Below are positions 9,804 to 18,190 of a stretch of DNA of 64,000 nucleotides, one piece after another. The translations under genes were made by a program, and so were the position numbers. Numbering within the stretch: position 1 is the stretch's first letter; the number at the start of each line of letters is the position of its first letter. The stretch is from CAVSWT01 sp963731745 (lineage in GTDB: Bacteria; Bacteroidota; Ignavibacteria; Ignavibacteriales; Ignavibacteriaceae), in contig CAVSWT010000010.1 of the NCBI GenBank assembly GCA_963731745.1, positions 186,001 to 250,000 on the forward strand, given 5' to 3'. Below the pieces are notes generated by a model. The model saw only the letters and a program-made list of their open reading frames with translations, was not told the DNA's origin and did no database searches.

Positions 9804-10304
9804 ATGACTGATAATAAACCTTTAGTTGGAATAATAATGGGCAGCGATTCTGATCTTTCTGTAATGAAAGAAGCTGCTTTAATTTTGGATGAGTTCAAAG
9901 TTAATTATGAACTAAAAGTAGTTTCAGCTCACCGCACCCCAAATCTAATGGCTGAATACGGAGCTGCTGCCTACAAAAAAGGTATTAAAGTAATTATTGC
10001 CGGCGCCGGTGGAGCCGCTCATTTACCGGGTATGACAGCCGCGCATTCACCGCTTCCTGTAATTGGGGTGCCCGTTAAATCTAAATCTTTAGATGGGCTT
10101 GATTCATTATTATCAATTGTACAAATGCCTGGCGGAGTACCGGTTGCAACAGTTGGTATAAACATGGCTAAAAATGCAGGGCTTCTTGCAGTACAGATTT
10201 TAGCAGCAAGCGATGAAACTTTGTTGAAAAAGATGATTGATTATAAGAAGAAAATGGAATTAGAATCGATTAAAAAAAATGAAAAACTCAAAGATAAATT
10301 ATAA
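9804..10304 (+). CDS. purE: N5-CAIR mutase PurE
   Basis: 166 residues, typical for class I PurE. It converts N5-CAIR from PurK into CAIR. Motifs are complete: MGSDSDLSVM at the N-terminus, VSAHRTP near residue 45 (catalytic His), AGAGGAAHLPGM near 72 and QMPGGVPVATVGI near 112. The adjacent purK supports class I (N5-CAIR using) rather than class II (AIR carboxylase). An AGGAAT ribosome-binding site lies upstream. The last gene of the pair; 140 non-coding bases follow with no clear terminator. Confidence 0.97.
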   Translation: MTDNKPLVGIIMGSDSDLSVMKEAALILDEFKVNYELKVVSAHRTPNLMAEYGAAAYKKGIKVIIAGAGGAAHLPGMTAAHSPLPVIGVPVKSKSLDGLDSLLSIVQMPGGVPVATVGINMAKNAGLLAVQILAASDETLLKKMIDYKKKMELESIKKNEKLKDKL

Positions 10305-10444
10305 TTATTTTTAAAAACATTTCACCCATAAATAACAGAAAGAAAGTTAAATTATTTTGTTATTTTGATATATAAAGTAGAATTAAACTTTAATGTAATG
10401 TTTTTATAATTCAAGGGAGTAAAATCTTAAATGGGAGAGAACAA

Positions 10445-11084
10445 ATGAAATATTATTTCATCTTTTTAATTTATCCATTCGTTCTATTTGCTCAAAGTGA
10501 ATCGGTCAACAATAGCCGTTTTGCATTTGAGGCTGATTATGCATATTCGTACAATAATAATTTGTCGGCCAAAGGAGCAAATATCGGAGTTTCAATTGTT
10601 AGTGCGGTTGATTTGGGAATCGAATATATAAATGGCAACTTCCAATAATAAAATTGACATTGAGACTAAAGGCGAAACATTTTATGCAGCATACAACATT
10701 AAAAATGATAAAAACTGTATAAAATTAATATCTGGTTACACTCAAAATTCAATAAAATTGGATTACAGGGAATTTGATTTTTCAGGAGTTATTTTTGGGA
10801 TTATTTATTATCGAAAAATCTATGAGAGTGAGTCACTTCTAATTAATCCGGGATTAGGTTTTACACTCGGCTTTTTGTCAATGTCAGGAGGTGAAATTTC
10901 CGGCAATTTTTCTAATTCTGAAAATCCGAGAAGTTTAAGTTTGGAAGTAAATTTTGTATCCAGTATGGGTAAAATTGTTTCGTTAGTCATCGCTCCTTCA
11001 TTATCAAAAGATCTGGTTAATAGTAATAATTCATTAATGGCAGGAATAAATTTGGGTTTGTTATTTAATCTTTCTCACAAATAA
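10445..11084 (+). pseudogene. Small outer-membrane beta-barrel protein, split by an apparent frameshift
   Basis: A first frame (10445-10648) gives a signal peptide ending LFAQSE and alternating barrel-like strands; a second frame (10632-11084) continues with strands rich in alternating hydrophobic residues and Gly-rich turns (NPGLGFTLGFLSMSGG) to an end LLFNLSHK. Joined, they make a protein of about 210 residues of the small outer-membrane barrel type. The shift must fall between 10632 and 10648. Removing one T from AACTTCC would restore a smooth join (...NGNSNNKIDIE...), so a one-base gain there is the simplest reading. Function unknown. A good ribosome-binding site (GGGAGAG) precedes the ATG. 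Real pseudogene or sequence error cannot be separated here. Confidence 0.65.
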
Positions 11085-11096
11085 AAGCTGTCTAAT

Positions 11097-12035
11097 TTGA
11101 AAAAAATTATAAAAGATGAAATATTAACCTGGCTGCTTGATGGCGATGTTTCAATTCAATATCAAGTTAACCGGGATCTTTTAAATAAAAATAGAATTTA
11201 TTTGCAAAATAGAATTTCAAAAGAGGGTTGGGGATATAATTATTTATCCAAACAAAATAGTAACGGACATTGGGGAATAGCTTTCTACCAGCCAAAATGG
11301 ACATCAACTCATTACACTTTACTTGATCTAAAAAATTTATCAATATTTCCAAATATCAATGAAGTAAAACAAACACTTAAAATGATACTTCAAGAAAATA
11401 AAAGTGAAGATGGAGGAATATTTCCGATCGGGACTAAAAAAGTATGTGATGTTTGCATAAACGGAATGTTCCTAAATTATGCTTGTTATTTTAAAACTAA
11501 TGAAGATAAATTAAAATCGTTGGTTGATTTTATTTTATCGCAGCAAATGGAAGATGGTGGATTCAATTGTCACTTAAATAGAGTTGGTGCAGTTCACAGT
11601 TCACTTCATACAACTTTATGTGTCCTTGAAGGTATCTTAGAATACAAAAAAAATAATTACGAGTATAGATTGAATGAATTGAATAAAATTGAACTTGAAT
11701 CTAGAGAATTTATACTTCAGCATCGACTTTATAAATCTGATAAAACAGGAAAGGTAATTAAAAATCAATTTTTAAAATTGTCTTATCCTTCAAGATGGTA
11801 TTATGATATTCTGCGCGCATTGGATTATTTCCATTTCGCAGAAGTGAGTTATGATGAAAGAATGCAAGACGCAATAGAAATTATTATAAAAAAAAGAAAA
11901 TCTAACGAAACATGGTTATTGCAGTCAAAGCATCCTGGCAAAACTCATTTTGAAATGGAAAAGGCGGGAGGTCAAAGTCGTTGGAATACTTTAAGGGCTT
12001 TACGAGTTTTGAAATATTATAATATGCTATCATAA
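11097..12035 (+). CDS. Alpha-toroid (prenyltransferase/squalene-cyclase-like) protein of unknown function
   Basis: 312 residues from a TTG start; no in-frame ATG lies near the conserved N-terminus. It has repeated helix-pair units with turn motifs seen in alpha/alpha-toroid proteins: GHWGIAFYQPKW, SEDGGIFPIG and QQMEDGGFNC. Trp/Gly-Gly patterns are typical of terpene cyclase-like toroids, but the DXDD protonation motif of squalene-hopene cyclases is absent and the chain is half their length. There is no signal peptide, so it is probably cytoplasmic. I do not recognise a specific function. Its neighbours (a barrel protein and a TPR lipoprotein) do not suggest a pathway. Confidence 0.75.
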   Translation: MKKIIKDEILTWLLDGDVSIQYQVNRDLLNKNRIYLQNRISKEGWGYNYLSKQNSNGHWGIAFYQPKWTSTHYTLLDLKNLSIFPNINEVKQTLKMILQENKSEDGGIFPIGTKKVCDVCINGMFLNYACYFKTNEDKLKSLVDFILSQQMEDGGFNCHLNRVGAVHSSLHTTLCVLEGILEYKKNNYEYRLNELNKIELESREFILQHRLYKSDKTGKVIKNQFLKLSYPSRWYYDILRALDYFHFAEVSYDERMQDAIEIIIKKRKSNETWLLQSKHPGKTHFEMEKAGGQSRWNTLRALRVLKYYNMLS

Positions 12036-12155
12036 TCAACAATAATCTATAATATTTTCCCACTTAGATTCACATTGCGACTTCTTTTCTAATTATATAA
12101 CTTTACCTGCCTTTTTAAGGAGAGTTGTATTATTTATCACAATTATGGTTATCAA

Positions 12156-12674
12156 ATGAAAATTGTAAAATATTTTTTTCTTATTTCAATATTTATTTCT
12201 TTTTTAATTTTATTTGGATGCAGTAAAGAATCAGATAAAGGTTATATGGATGAAGCTGCAAAAGAAATGAAGGACAGCAGCGTAACCGAAGCTATAAATT
12301 CTTATGAAGCACTGGTTAAAGAATATCCAAATAGTGATTTAGCTCCGGATGCGTTATATCAGCTCGCTGTTATTTATCAAAATAAAATGGATAAAACACT
12401 TTCAGAAAAAGAATGTTTGCAAAAATCTGTTGACACTTACCGGGAAATTTATGATAAATATCCGAAGAGTAAGAATGCCGCCAAAGCATTATTTATGTCA
12501 GGGTTTCTTTTAGCGAACGAGCTTCATAATTACGATAAAGCTACAGAAACTTATAATTTGTTTCTTCAAAAATATCCGAATCATGATTTGGCTGTTTCAG
12601 CTAAGGAAGAATTAGAGCATATGGGATTATCACCTGAACAAATTTTAGAAAAGAAAAAGACCACAGGAATTTAA
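12156..12674 (+). CDS. Tetratricopeptide-repeat lipoprotein (BamD/YbgF-like)
   Basis: 172 residues. The N-terminal signal ends in ILFGCSKE, a lipobox with Cys near residue 22. The remainder is TPR-like, with repeated YP.S/N turns (VKEYPNSDLAPDALYQLA, YDKYPKSKNAAKALFMSG, LQKYPNHDLAVSAKEELE) characteristic of BamD/YbgF-type periplasmic TPR proteins. These scaffold envelope complexes. It is shorter than BamD (~245 residues). It overlaps the start of the following DUF58 gene by one base (TAATG), so the two are translated together. An AAGGAGAG sequence lies ~30 bases upstream, rather far for a ribosome-binding site. Confidence 0.85.
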   Translation: MKIVKYFFLISIFISFLILFGCSKESDKGYMDEAAKEMKDSSVTEAINSYEALVKEYPNSDLAPDALYQLAVIYQNKMDKTLSEKECLQKSVDTYREIYDKYPKSKNAAKALFMSGFLLANELHNYDKATETYNLFLQKYPNHDLAVSAKEELEHMGLSPEQILEKKKTTGI

Positions 12675-13582
12675 TGCCTGCTTCAAATGAAGATTATAGA
12701 AAATATCTATCTCCTGCCTATGTTTCCAAATTAAATTCACTTGAATTAAGAGCCAGGTTGGTTGTTGAAGGATTTATGGTTGGGCTTCACAAAAGTCCGT
12801 ATCATGGATTCAGCGTTGAGTTCACTGAACATAGGCCTTATATGCAAGGAGATAATTTGCGGGATGTTGATTGGACTGTATATGCAAAGACTAATCGATA
12901 TTTCATTAAACAGTATGAAGAAGAAACAAATTTAAAAAGTTACATTCTGTTAGATACCAGCAAGTCAATGAGCTATGCATCGGAAGGGAATGTTTCTAAA
13001 CTTGAATATGCATCTACTTTAGTTGCAGGCCTAAGTTATTTGATGATAAAACAGCAGGATGCAGTAGGGATTTCACTATATTCGGAAAAAATAGATAAGT
13101 ATCTCCCGCCAAAATCGTCTAGAGCATATTTACAACAATTATTAAAAACCTTAGCTGAAGTTAAACCGTCGAACAAAACTAATACAGCAGCCTCTTTAAA
13201 TTCGATTGCAGAAAAAATTAAAAGAAGAGGGTTGGTGATTGTGGTTTCGGATTTATTCGATGATGTTGAATCTATACTTGGCGCATTAAAACATTTTAGG
13301 TACAATAATAATGAAGTGATTGTTTTTCAAATCCTTGATCCGGTTGAGAAAAGTTTTAATTTTACCGGAGATGCGGTGTTCAAAGATATCGAAAATGAAG
13401 AAGAATTAACCACACAGCCATATCAAATCCAAAAAGCTTACAGGCAGGCAATGAATGAATTTATTCACAAAATTAAAAGTGAATGCCTGAATTCTAAAAT
13501 CGATTATAACTTAATTGATACATCGCAGCCTTACGATAAAGCTCTCATTAATTACATTCGAAAAAGATCAAAACTTTACTAA
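12674..13582 (+). CDS. DUF58 domain protein (MoxR-associated, VWA-like)
   Basis: 302 residues. The DUF58 signature is present: GFSVEFTEHRPYMQGDNLR followed by DVDWTVYAKTNRYFIKQYEE around residues 45-85. A von Willebrand-A-like core follows, with the MIDAS-type start LLDTSKSMSY near residue 95 and VVSDLFDD near 190. DUF58 proteins usually work with a MoxR AAA+ ATPase in metal- or cofactor-dependent complex assembly or envelope homeostasis; here no MoxR gene is adjacent, only a TPR lipoprotein translationally coupled upstream. Cytoplasmic by sequence. Function beyond the family is unknown. Confidence 0.88.
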   Translation: MPASNEDYRKYLSPAYVSKLNSLELRARLVVEGFMVGLHKSPYHGFSVEFTEHRPYMQGDNLRDVDWTVYAKTNRYFIKQYEEETNLKSYILLDTSKSMSYASEGNVSKLEYASTLVAGLSYLMIKQQDAVGISLYSEKIDKYLPPKSSRAYLQQLLKTLAEVKPSNKTNTAASLNSIAEKIKRRGLVIVVSDLFDDVESILGALKHFRYNNNEVIVFQILDPVEKSFNFTGDAVFKDIENEEELTTQPYQIQKAYRQAMNEFIHKIKSECLNSKIDYNLIDTSQPYDKALINYIRKRSKLY

Positions 13583-13614
13583 GTCAAAAATCAAAAGTCA
13601 AAAGTCAAAAAAAA
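13581..13614 (+). repeat. Short direct-repeat tract of AGTCAAAA/ATCAAAA units
   Basis: Immediately at the stop codon of the DUF58 gene there are four to five near-identical 7-8-base units (AAGTCAAAAATCAAAAGTCA and onward) between convergent genes. A shorter, similar tract lies at 43876-43900, also just after a stop codon. No coding or clear hairpin function is visible. Confidence 0.6.
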
Positions 13615-13648
13615 CAATTTTCAATTTGACAATAAAACCATTTAACAA

Positions 13649-15007
13649 TTAGTTCATCATTAATTTTTTCACTTCATCAAAATATTTTTCAGAAAGCGCT
13701 TCAGCTTTAGTTTTATCTTTGGCTTCCACAATACTTCTTATAATGGGTTCAGTATTAGATTTTCTAAAATGCACCCAATGATCATCAAAATCGATCCTTA
13801 AACCATCATCGGTATTCACTTTTTCATTCTTAAATTTATCCTTTAACGCTTTTACCATTTCATCGGGATTATTTTTTCCGAGATTAATTTTTTTCTTTGC
13901 AATAAAATAAGAGGGGAGTGACTGTTTAAATTCTGAAATGGTTCCGCCAAATTCAAGAAGCTGCTGAAGAATTAACGCGATTCCCACTAATGCATCTCTT
14001 CCATAATGCAAAGCCGGATATATGACTCCGCCGCTGCCTTCTCCGCCAATTACTGCTTCAACTTCTTTCATTTTTAACACAACATTTGCTTCTCCGACCG
14101 GTGAACGGAAAACTTTACATCCAAAATTTTTTGCGATATCTTCAACTGCGCGTGTGGTTGATAAGTTTACAACTACATTTCCTTTCCGTTTTGAGAGAAC
14201 AAATTTCACACAAGCAGTAATTGTATTTTCTTCACTAAAAGGCTCGCCTTTATCAGTGATTAAAACTAATCTATCTACATCCGGATCAACTACAATCCCT
14301 AAATCAGAATTAGTTTCCTTAATTCTTTTCATTGTTTCTGTAAGATTTTCAGGTATAGGTTCAGGAAGTCTTGGAAAGATTCCCGTTTTTTCACAGTTCA
14401 TTTCAACAACTTCACATCCAAATTCTCTTAAAAGTTCCGGTATGCAATAAACGCCTGCGCCATTTACACAATCAACAAGAACTTTAAATTTTCTAGCTTT
14501 TATTTTTTCTTTCTCAATAAACTCCATATTTAAAACATCATCCATATGTTTTTTTAAACCTTCAATAAACATTGTTTTTTTGCCAAGTTTATCCCACGTA
14601 GGATAATGATCTTCACTTTTCGCTAATAATGAAATCATTTCTTTATTTTGTTCAGGAGTCATAAACTGGCCGGTATCATTCAACAATTTTAATGCATTCC
14701 ATTCGTTCGGATTATGGCTGGCGGAAATTGCAATGCCTCCATTTGCAGAAAGATTTTTTACTGTGTATTGAACAGTTGGTGTCGGGCAAATTCCAATCTC
14801 TATTACATCCAGGCCTTTGGCGAGTAACGTACCTGTAACAATTGACTGCACCATATCACCTGAAATTCTCGCATCCCGACCAATTACAATTTTGCCTTTA
14901 CCAATAAAATCGGCATAAGCCGAAGCATATTTAACTAATGTCTGCGGTTCAAGTCCATCTCCGATTATTCCTCTTATCCCGGAAACACTCACCATCAAAG
15001 TAGGCAT
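13649..15007 (-). CDS. glmM: Phosphoglucosamine mutase / phosphomannomutase family (GlmM-like)
   Basis: 452 residues, the alpha-D-phosphohexomutase length. All four domain signatures are visible: VSGIRGIIGDGL at the N-terminus, the phosphoserine loop GIAISASHNPNEWNALK near residue 95, the metal-binding loop DPDVDRLVLI near 240, the sugar-binding GGEGSGG near 320 and the phosphate-binding RKSNTEPIIR near 420. It isomerises hexose (amine) 6-phosphate and 1-phosphate; GlmM supplies UDP-GlcNAc for the cell wall, but ManB-type substrate use cannot be excluded. A GGGAGG ribosome-binding site precedes the ATG. It is convergent with the DUF58 gene and divergent from the TonB-receptor module. Confidence 0.9.
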   Translation of the reverse strand: MPTLMVSVSGIRGIIGDGLEPQTLVKYASAYADFIGKGKIVIGRDARISGDMVQSIVTGTLLAKGLDVIEIGICPTPTVQYTVKNLSANGGIAISASHNPNEWNALKLLNDTGQFMTPEQNKEMISLLAKSEDHYPTWDKLGKKTMFIEGLKKHMDDVLNMEFIEKEKIKARKFKVLVDCVNGAGVYCIPELLREFGCEVVEMNCEKTGIFPRLPEPIPENLTETMKRIKETNSDLGIVVDPDVDRLVLITDKGEPFSEENTITACVKFVLSKRKGNVVVNLSTTRAVEDIAKNFGCKVFRSPVGEANVVLKMKEVEAVIGGEGSGGVIYPALHYGRDALVGIALILQQLLEFGGTISEFKQSLPSYFIAKKKINLGKNNPDEMVKALKDKFKNEKVNTDDGLRIDFDDHWVHFRKSNTEPIIRSIVEAKDKTKAEALSEKYFDEVKKLMMN

Positions 15008-15174
15008 TAAATCCTCCCGTATTATTAAAATTTTGACGATTAAAATAAAAACAAAGATAATGTTTTTTCATTTAACTCATAAAACTCAAAGAAAATTGAA
15101 GATTATTTATTCAAATTCACGGATATATATTACATAATGAACTTAATTTATATGAATTTATAAAAGTAAATTGG

Positions 15175-15203
15175 TTGACATATATAATTAGGTGTTATAT
15201 ATT
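15175..15203 (+). promoter_or_regulatory. Predicted sigma-70-type promoter of the first receptor module
   Basis: TTGACA at 15175-15180 and TATATT at 15198-15203 are separated by exactly 17 bases, a near-consensus -35/-10 pair. It lies 73 bases upstream of the ATG of the TonB-dependent receptor, in the longest intergenic region of the window, between divergent genes. Motif match only; no transcription data. Confidence 0.5.
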
Positions 15204-15276
15204 CAATTCGTAAATTTTTAAAGTTTAATTCTTCCTAATGCATTTCATTAATAATTAATAACTTAAGAGGTTCTTG

Positions 15277-18165
15277 ATGAGTAAGTTTCGCTTACTATTT
15301 TTCGTTTACTCAACCTTCATCTTATTTTCCTCTCCAATCCTTTCGCAGTCCACCGGCAAAATTGCTGGTAAAATTACAGATGAATCTACTGGAGAGGTAA
15401 TACCTTTTGCCAACGTTTTTGTTGAAGGCACTACTTTAGGAGCAGCAGCAGATGAAAATGGTATTTACACTATAGTGAATGTTCCACCAGGTGTATACAA
15501 TATTACTGCATCCGTAGTCGGCTATCAAAAAGTGACTGTTGAAAATATAAGAGTTAATGTAGACTTTACTACGCGCCAAAACTTTAAGCTTTCAAGCGGT
15601 ACAGTTGATCTTCCTCCTGTAATTGTACAAGGAGAACGTAACCCGTTAATTAGGCAAGATTTAACAAATCCAACTGTTGCTATTACAGATGAATCTATTC
15701 AAGAATTACCCGTTGATCAAATATCTGATGTAATAGGTTTGCAGGCTGGTGTAGTGAGAGGTGATGATGGCTCTCTACACGTCCGGGGTGGTTATAGCAA
15801 TGAAGTTTCATATACGCTTAATGGTGTAGCTTTGAATGATCCATACGACAACACAAGGTCCATTGGCCTAGCTACAAATGCTGTTAAAGAAGTATCGGTT
15901 TCAACAGGAACTTTTGCTGCTCAATATGGAAATGCATTGAGTGGTGTTGTAAACTATGTTACAAAAGAAGGAAGCGATAATTATTCATTCAGTTTGCGCG
16001 GTTACGGCGGTGATTATGCAACTGATAGAACAAGTTTGTTTACTGATAAACTTGGCTATAAAGAAATCGACCCTGTGAACCGGGGAAGAATGGAAGGAAC
16101 TTTCGGCGGCCCTTTACCATTCTTAAATAAAGCTAAATTTTATATCTCCAGCATCTATGAAAATTTTAAAGGTTCGCGATATGGAGTTAGAATTTATGAA
16201 CCAACGGATTCATATTTATCGCCGGATAATTTTAGAAGCAGTGATCCAAGAGCTGGTTCTTCAACGGATCCGCTTTATTTCAATCCATATTATAATACTA
16301 CAAATGGTTTGCCCACAGGCGATTCAGCCATTGTACCTATGAATACTTTTGAGAATTTTAATTTACAAGGAAATTTAAGCTATAAATTTGGTTCGTTAAT
16401 TAAAGTTAAATATGAAGCAGTTTATAATAAAGGTGTCGGAGATGGCAGAAGCGGCCTTTCGTTTGGTTTCTCTGATAATGAAAGAGCCTATATGTTTAAT
16501 CCTGATGGAAGAGGCCAAACTCATTCCATCGGTTTAATTCAAACATTAGATTTAACGCATACCTTATCAAGCAATATTTTTTATACATTAACCGGATCTT
16601 ATGGATATGATCAAAATCAGTATTATCTATATAAAGATATAAATGATCCGCGTTATTTGCCTGCACTTTTTAGAAATGAAATCGGTACAACCGGATTTTA
16701 TGCAGGCGGCACAGATAATTACCGCGAATACAGAAAAACTACAACATATGGTGTAAAAGGTGATTTGGTTGCTCAGCTTTTTAATATTCATGAATTCAAA
16801 TTCGGTTTTGAGTATAGAAAACATGAATTAAATTTTGATAGTTACTCAATTGAGTTTGGTAAAATTGAAAATGGTGTTTTCAACAGCAATATTATTAATA
16901 ATGATTTGTTGTATGATAGTACTCTTCATTTAGCTAGAAGAATTCCCGGCGATCAATCACTCCATACAATTTATAATGTAAAGCCGACACAGTTTTCAAC
17001 ATATCTCCAAGATAAAATTGAATTAGCATCAACATTTATTGTTAATGCCGGTTTGCGGTATGAATATTTTGATCCGGCAACTACTTACAATCCAGATATC
17101 TCTAAAAATCTAACTGACTCAATTAACGGTAACATTACTGCTTATAATGTTCCTGCAGATAAACAAAATATGTTAAGCCCGCGAATCAGTGTTTCATATC
17201 CAATTACAGATAGAGGAATTATTAGATTTTCATACGGCCATTTTTATCAAATTGGCTCACTTCAAAGTTTATATAGAAATTTAAATTATTACGTAACTAA
17301 TGCTGGCGAATCTCCAACATTTGGAAATGCGAATGTTAAACCTCAAAGATCAGTTCAATATGAAATAGGTTTGCAGCAGCAGCTTACAGATGATTTCAAA
17401 TTTGATTTAACCGGATTTTATAAGGACGTTACAAATTATATCTACAGTCAAACTATTTATACTGCTAAAGGCAGAGAGTATAATGTACTTACAAATTTGG
17501 CGTATGCTAACACAAGAGGTATAACATTATCCTTCTTTAAGCGTAGATCCCCTGGCGGAATATTCCAGGCGTCATTAGATTATACTTTTTCAATTGCTGA
17601 AGGAAACAGAACCGAACCTTCTGCAGAAATATTTTTAAGCGAAGTTTCCGGCAAGGAAACAGAAACATTTTTAGTTCCGTTAAGTTTTGATAGATCACAT
17701 GTCATCAATGGAACAGTCGCTTTAATTCCAGACGATAATTGGAACATAGGTTTGCTTTTTAATCTGCAAACCGGTGCTCCTTATACTCCGAGCCTGCCAT
17801 CTCAACTTCAGAGTGTGAGATACGTGCAATATTCGGGAAATAAACTAACTCAATGGAATGTCGATCTTAAAGTTGAAAGATTTTTCGAAATTGGTCCATT
17901 TAGAACATCTCTATTCCTGCAAGTTCAAAATCTGTTTGATACACAAAATGAAAATTCTGTTTGGGCAAGTTCAGGAAGAGCACTCTCAAACGTAGAGCAA
18001 GTATTAAACAGCAGTTTTGAATTCCGCGATACACGAATGAGAATTGAACGCGGCGATCCCGGATTATTCGGAGAAAACGTCCTGAATAATTATTATTCAG
18101 ATCGTCCGGAACGCGTAAGCAGGCCTAGAGAAATTCGTTTAGGATTTTCACTTTTATTCAATTAA
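15277..18165 (+). CDS. TonB-dependent receptor with carboxypeptidase-regulatory-like N-terminal domain
   Basis: 962 residues from ATG 15277, chosen over the TTG three bases earlier because AAGAGG at 15265-15270 is well spaced for it. A signal peptide ends ...SSPILSQS. Then come a carboxypeptidase-D regulatory-like domain (about residues 28-95, GKIAGKITDESTGEVIPFAN), a plug (VRGGYSNEVSYTLNGV near 165) and a long 22-strand-type barrel ending REIRLGFSLLFN. This is the SusC-like/CarboxypepD_reg receptor layout used in Bacteroidota for energised import; the substrate is unknown and no SusD gene is adjacent. It is followed by a large secreted FN3 protein and a PorV/PorQ protein. A paralogue with the same layout is at 56402-59218. 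Confidence 0.92.
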   Translation: MSKFRLLFFVYSTFILFSSPILSQSTGKIAGKITDESTGEVIPFANVFVEGTTLGAAADENGIYTIVNVPPGVYNITASVVGYQKVTVENIRVNVDFTTRQNFKLSSGTVDLPPVIVQGERNPLIRQDLTNPTVAITDESIQELPVDQISDVIGLQAGVVRGDDGSLHVRGGYSNEVSYTLNGVALNDPYDNTRSIGLATNAVKEVSVSTGTFAAQYGNALSGVVNYVTKEGSDNYSFSLRGYGGDYATDRTSLFTDKLGYKEIDPVNRGRMEGTFGGPLPFLNKAKFYISSIYENFKGSRYGVRIYEPTDSYLSPDNFRSSDPRAGSSTDPLYFNPYYNTTNGLPTGDSAIVPMNTFENFNLQGNLSYKFGSLIKVKYEAVYNKGVGDGRSGLSFGFSDNERAYMFNPDGRGQTHSIGLIQTLDLTHTLSSNIFYTLTGSYGYDQNQYYLYKDINDPRYLPALFRNEIGTTGFYAGGTDNYREYRKTTTYGVKGDLVAQLFNIHEFKFGFEYRKHELNFDSYSIEFGKIENGVFNSNIINNDLLYDSTLHLARRIPGDQSLHTIYNVKPTQFSTYLQDKIELASTFIVNAGLRYEYFDPATTYNPDISKNLTDSINGNITAYNVPADKQNMLSPRISVSYPITDRGIIRFSYGHFYQIGSLQSLYRNLNYYVTNAGESPTFGNANVKPQRSVQYEIGLQQQLTDDFKFDLTGFYKDVTNYIYSQTIYTAKGREYNVLTNLAYANTRGITLSFFKRRSPGGIFQASLDYTFSIAEGNRTEPSAEIFLSEVSGKETETFLVPLSFDRSHVINGTVALIPDDNWNIGLLFNLQTGAPYTPSLPSQLQSVRYVQYSGNKLTQWNVDLKVERFFEIGPFRTSLFLQVQNLFDTQNENSVWASSGRALSNVEQVLNSSFEFRDTRMRIERGDPGLFGENVLNNYYSDRPERVSRPREIRLGFSLLFN

Positions 18166-18190
18166 TGCAAAAGAATTTGAGGAAGAATAA

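Noticed and set aside
15274..15276. TTG as start of the first TonB-dependent receptor
   Set aside because: ATG at 15277 is a stronger codon with proper spacing from AAGAGG at 15265-15270.
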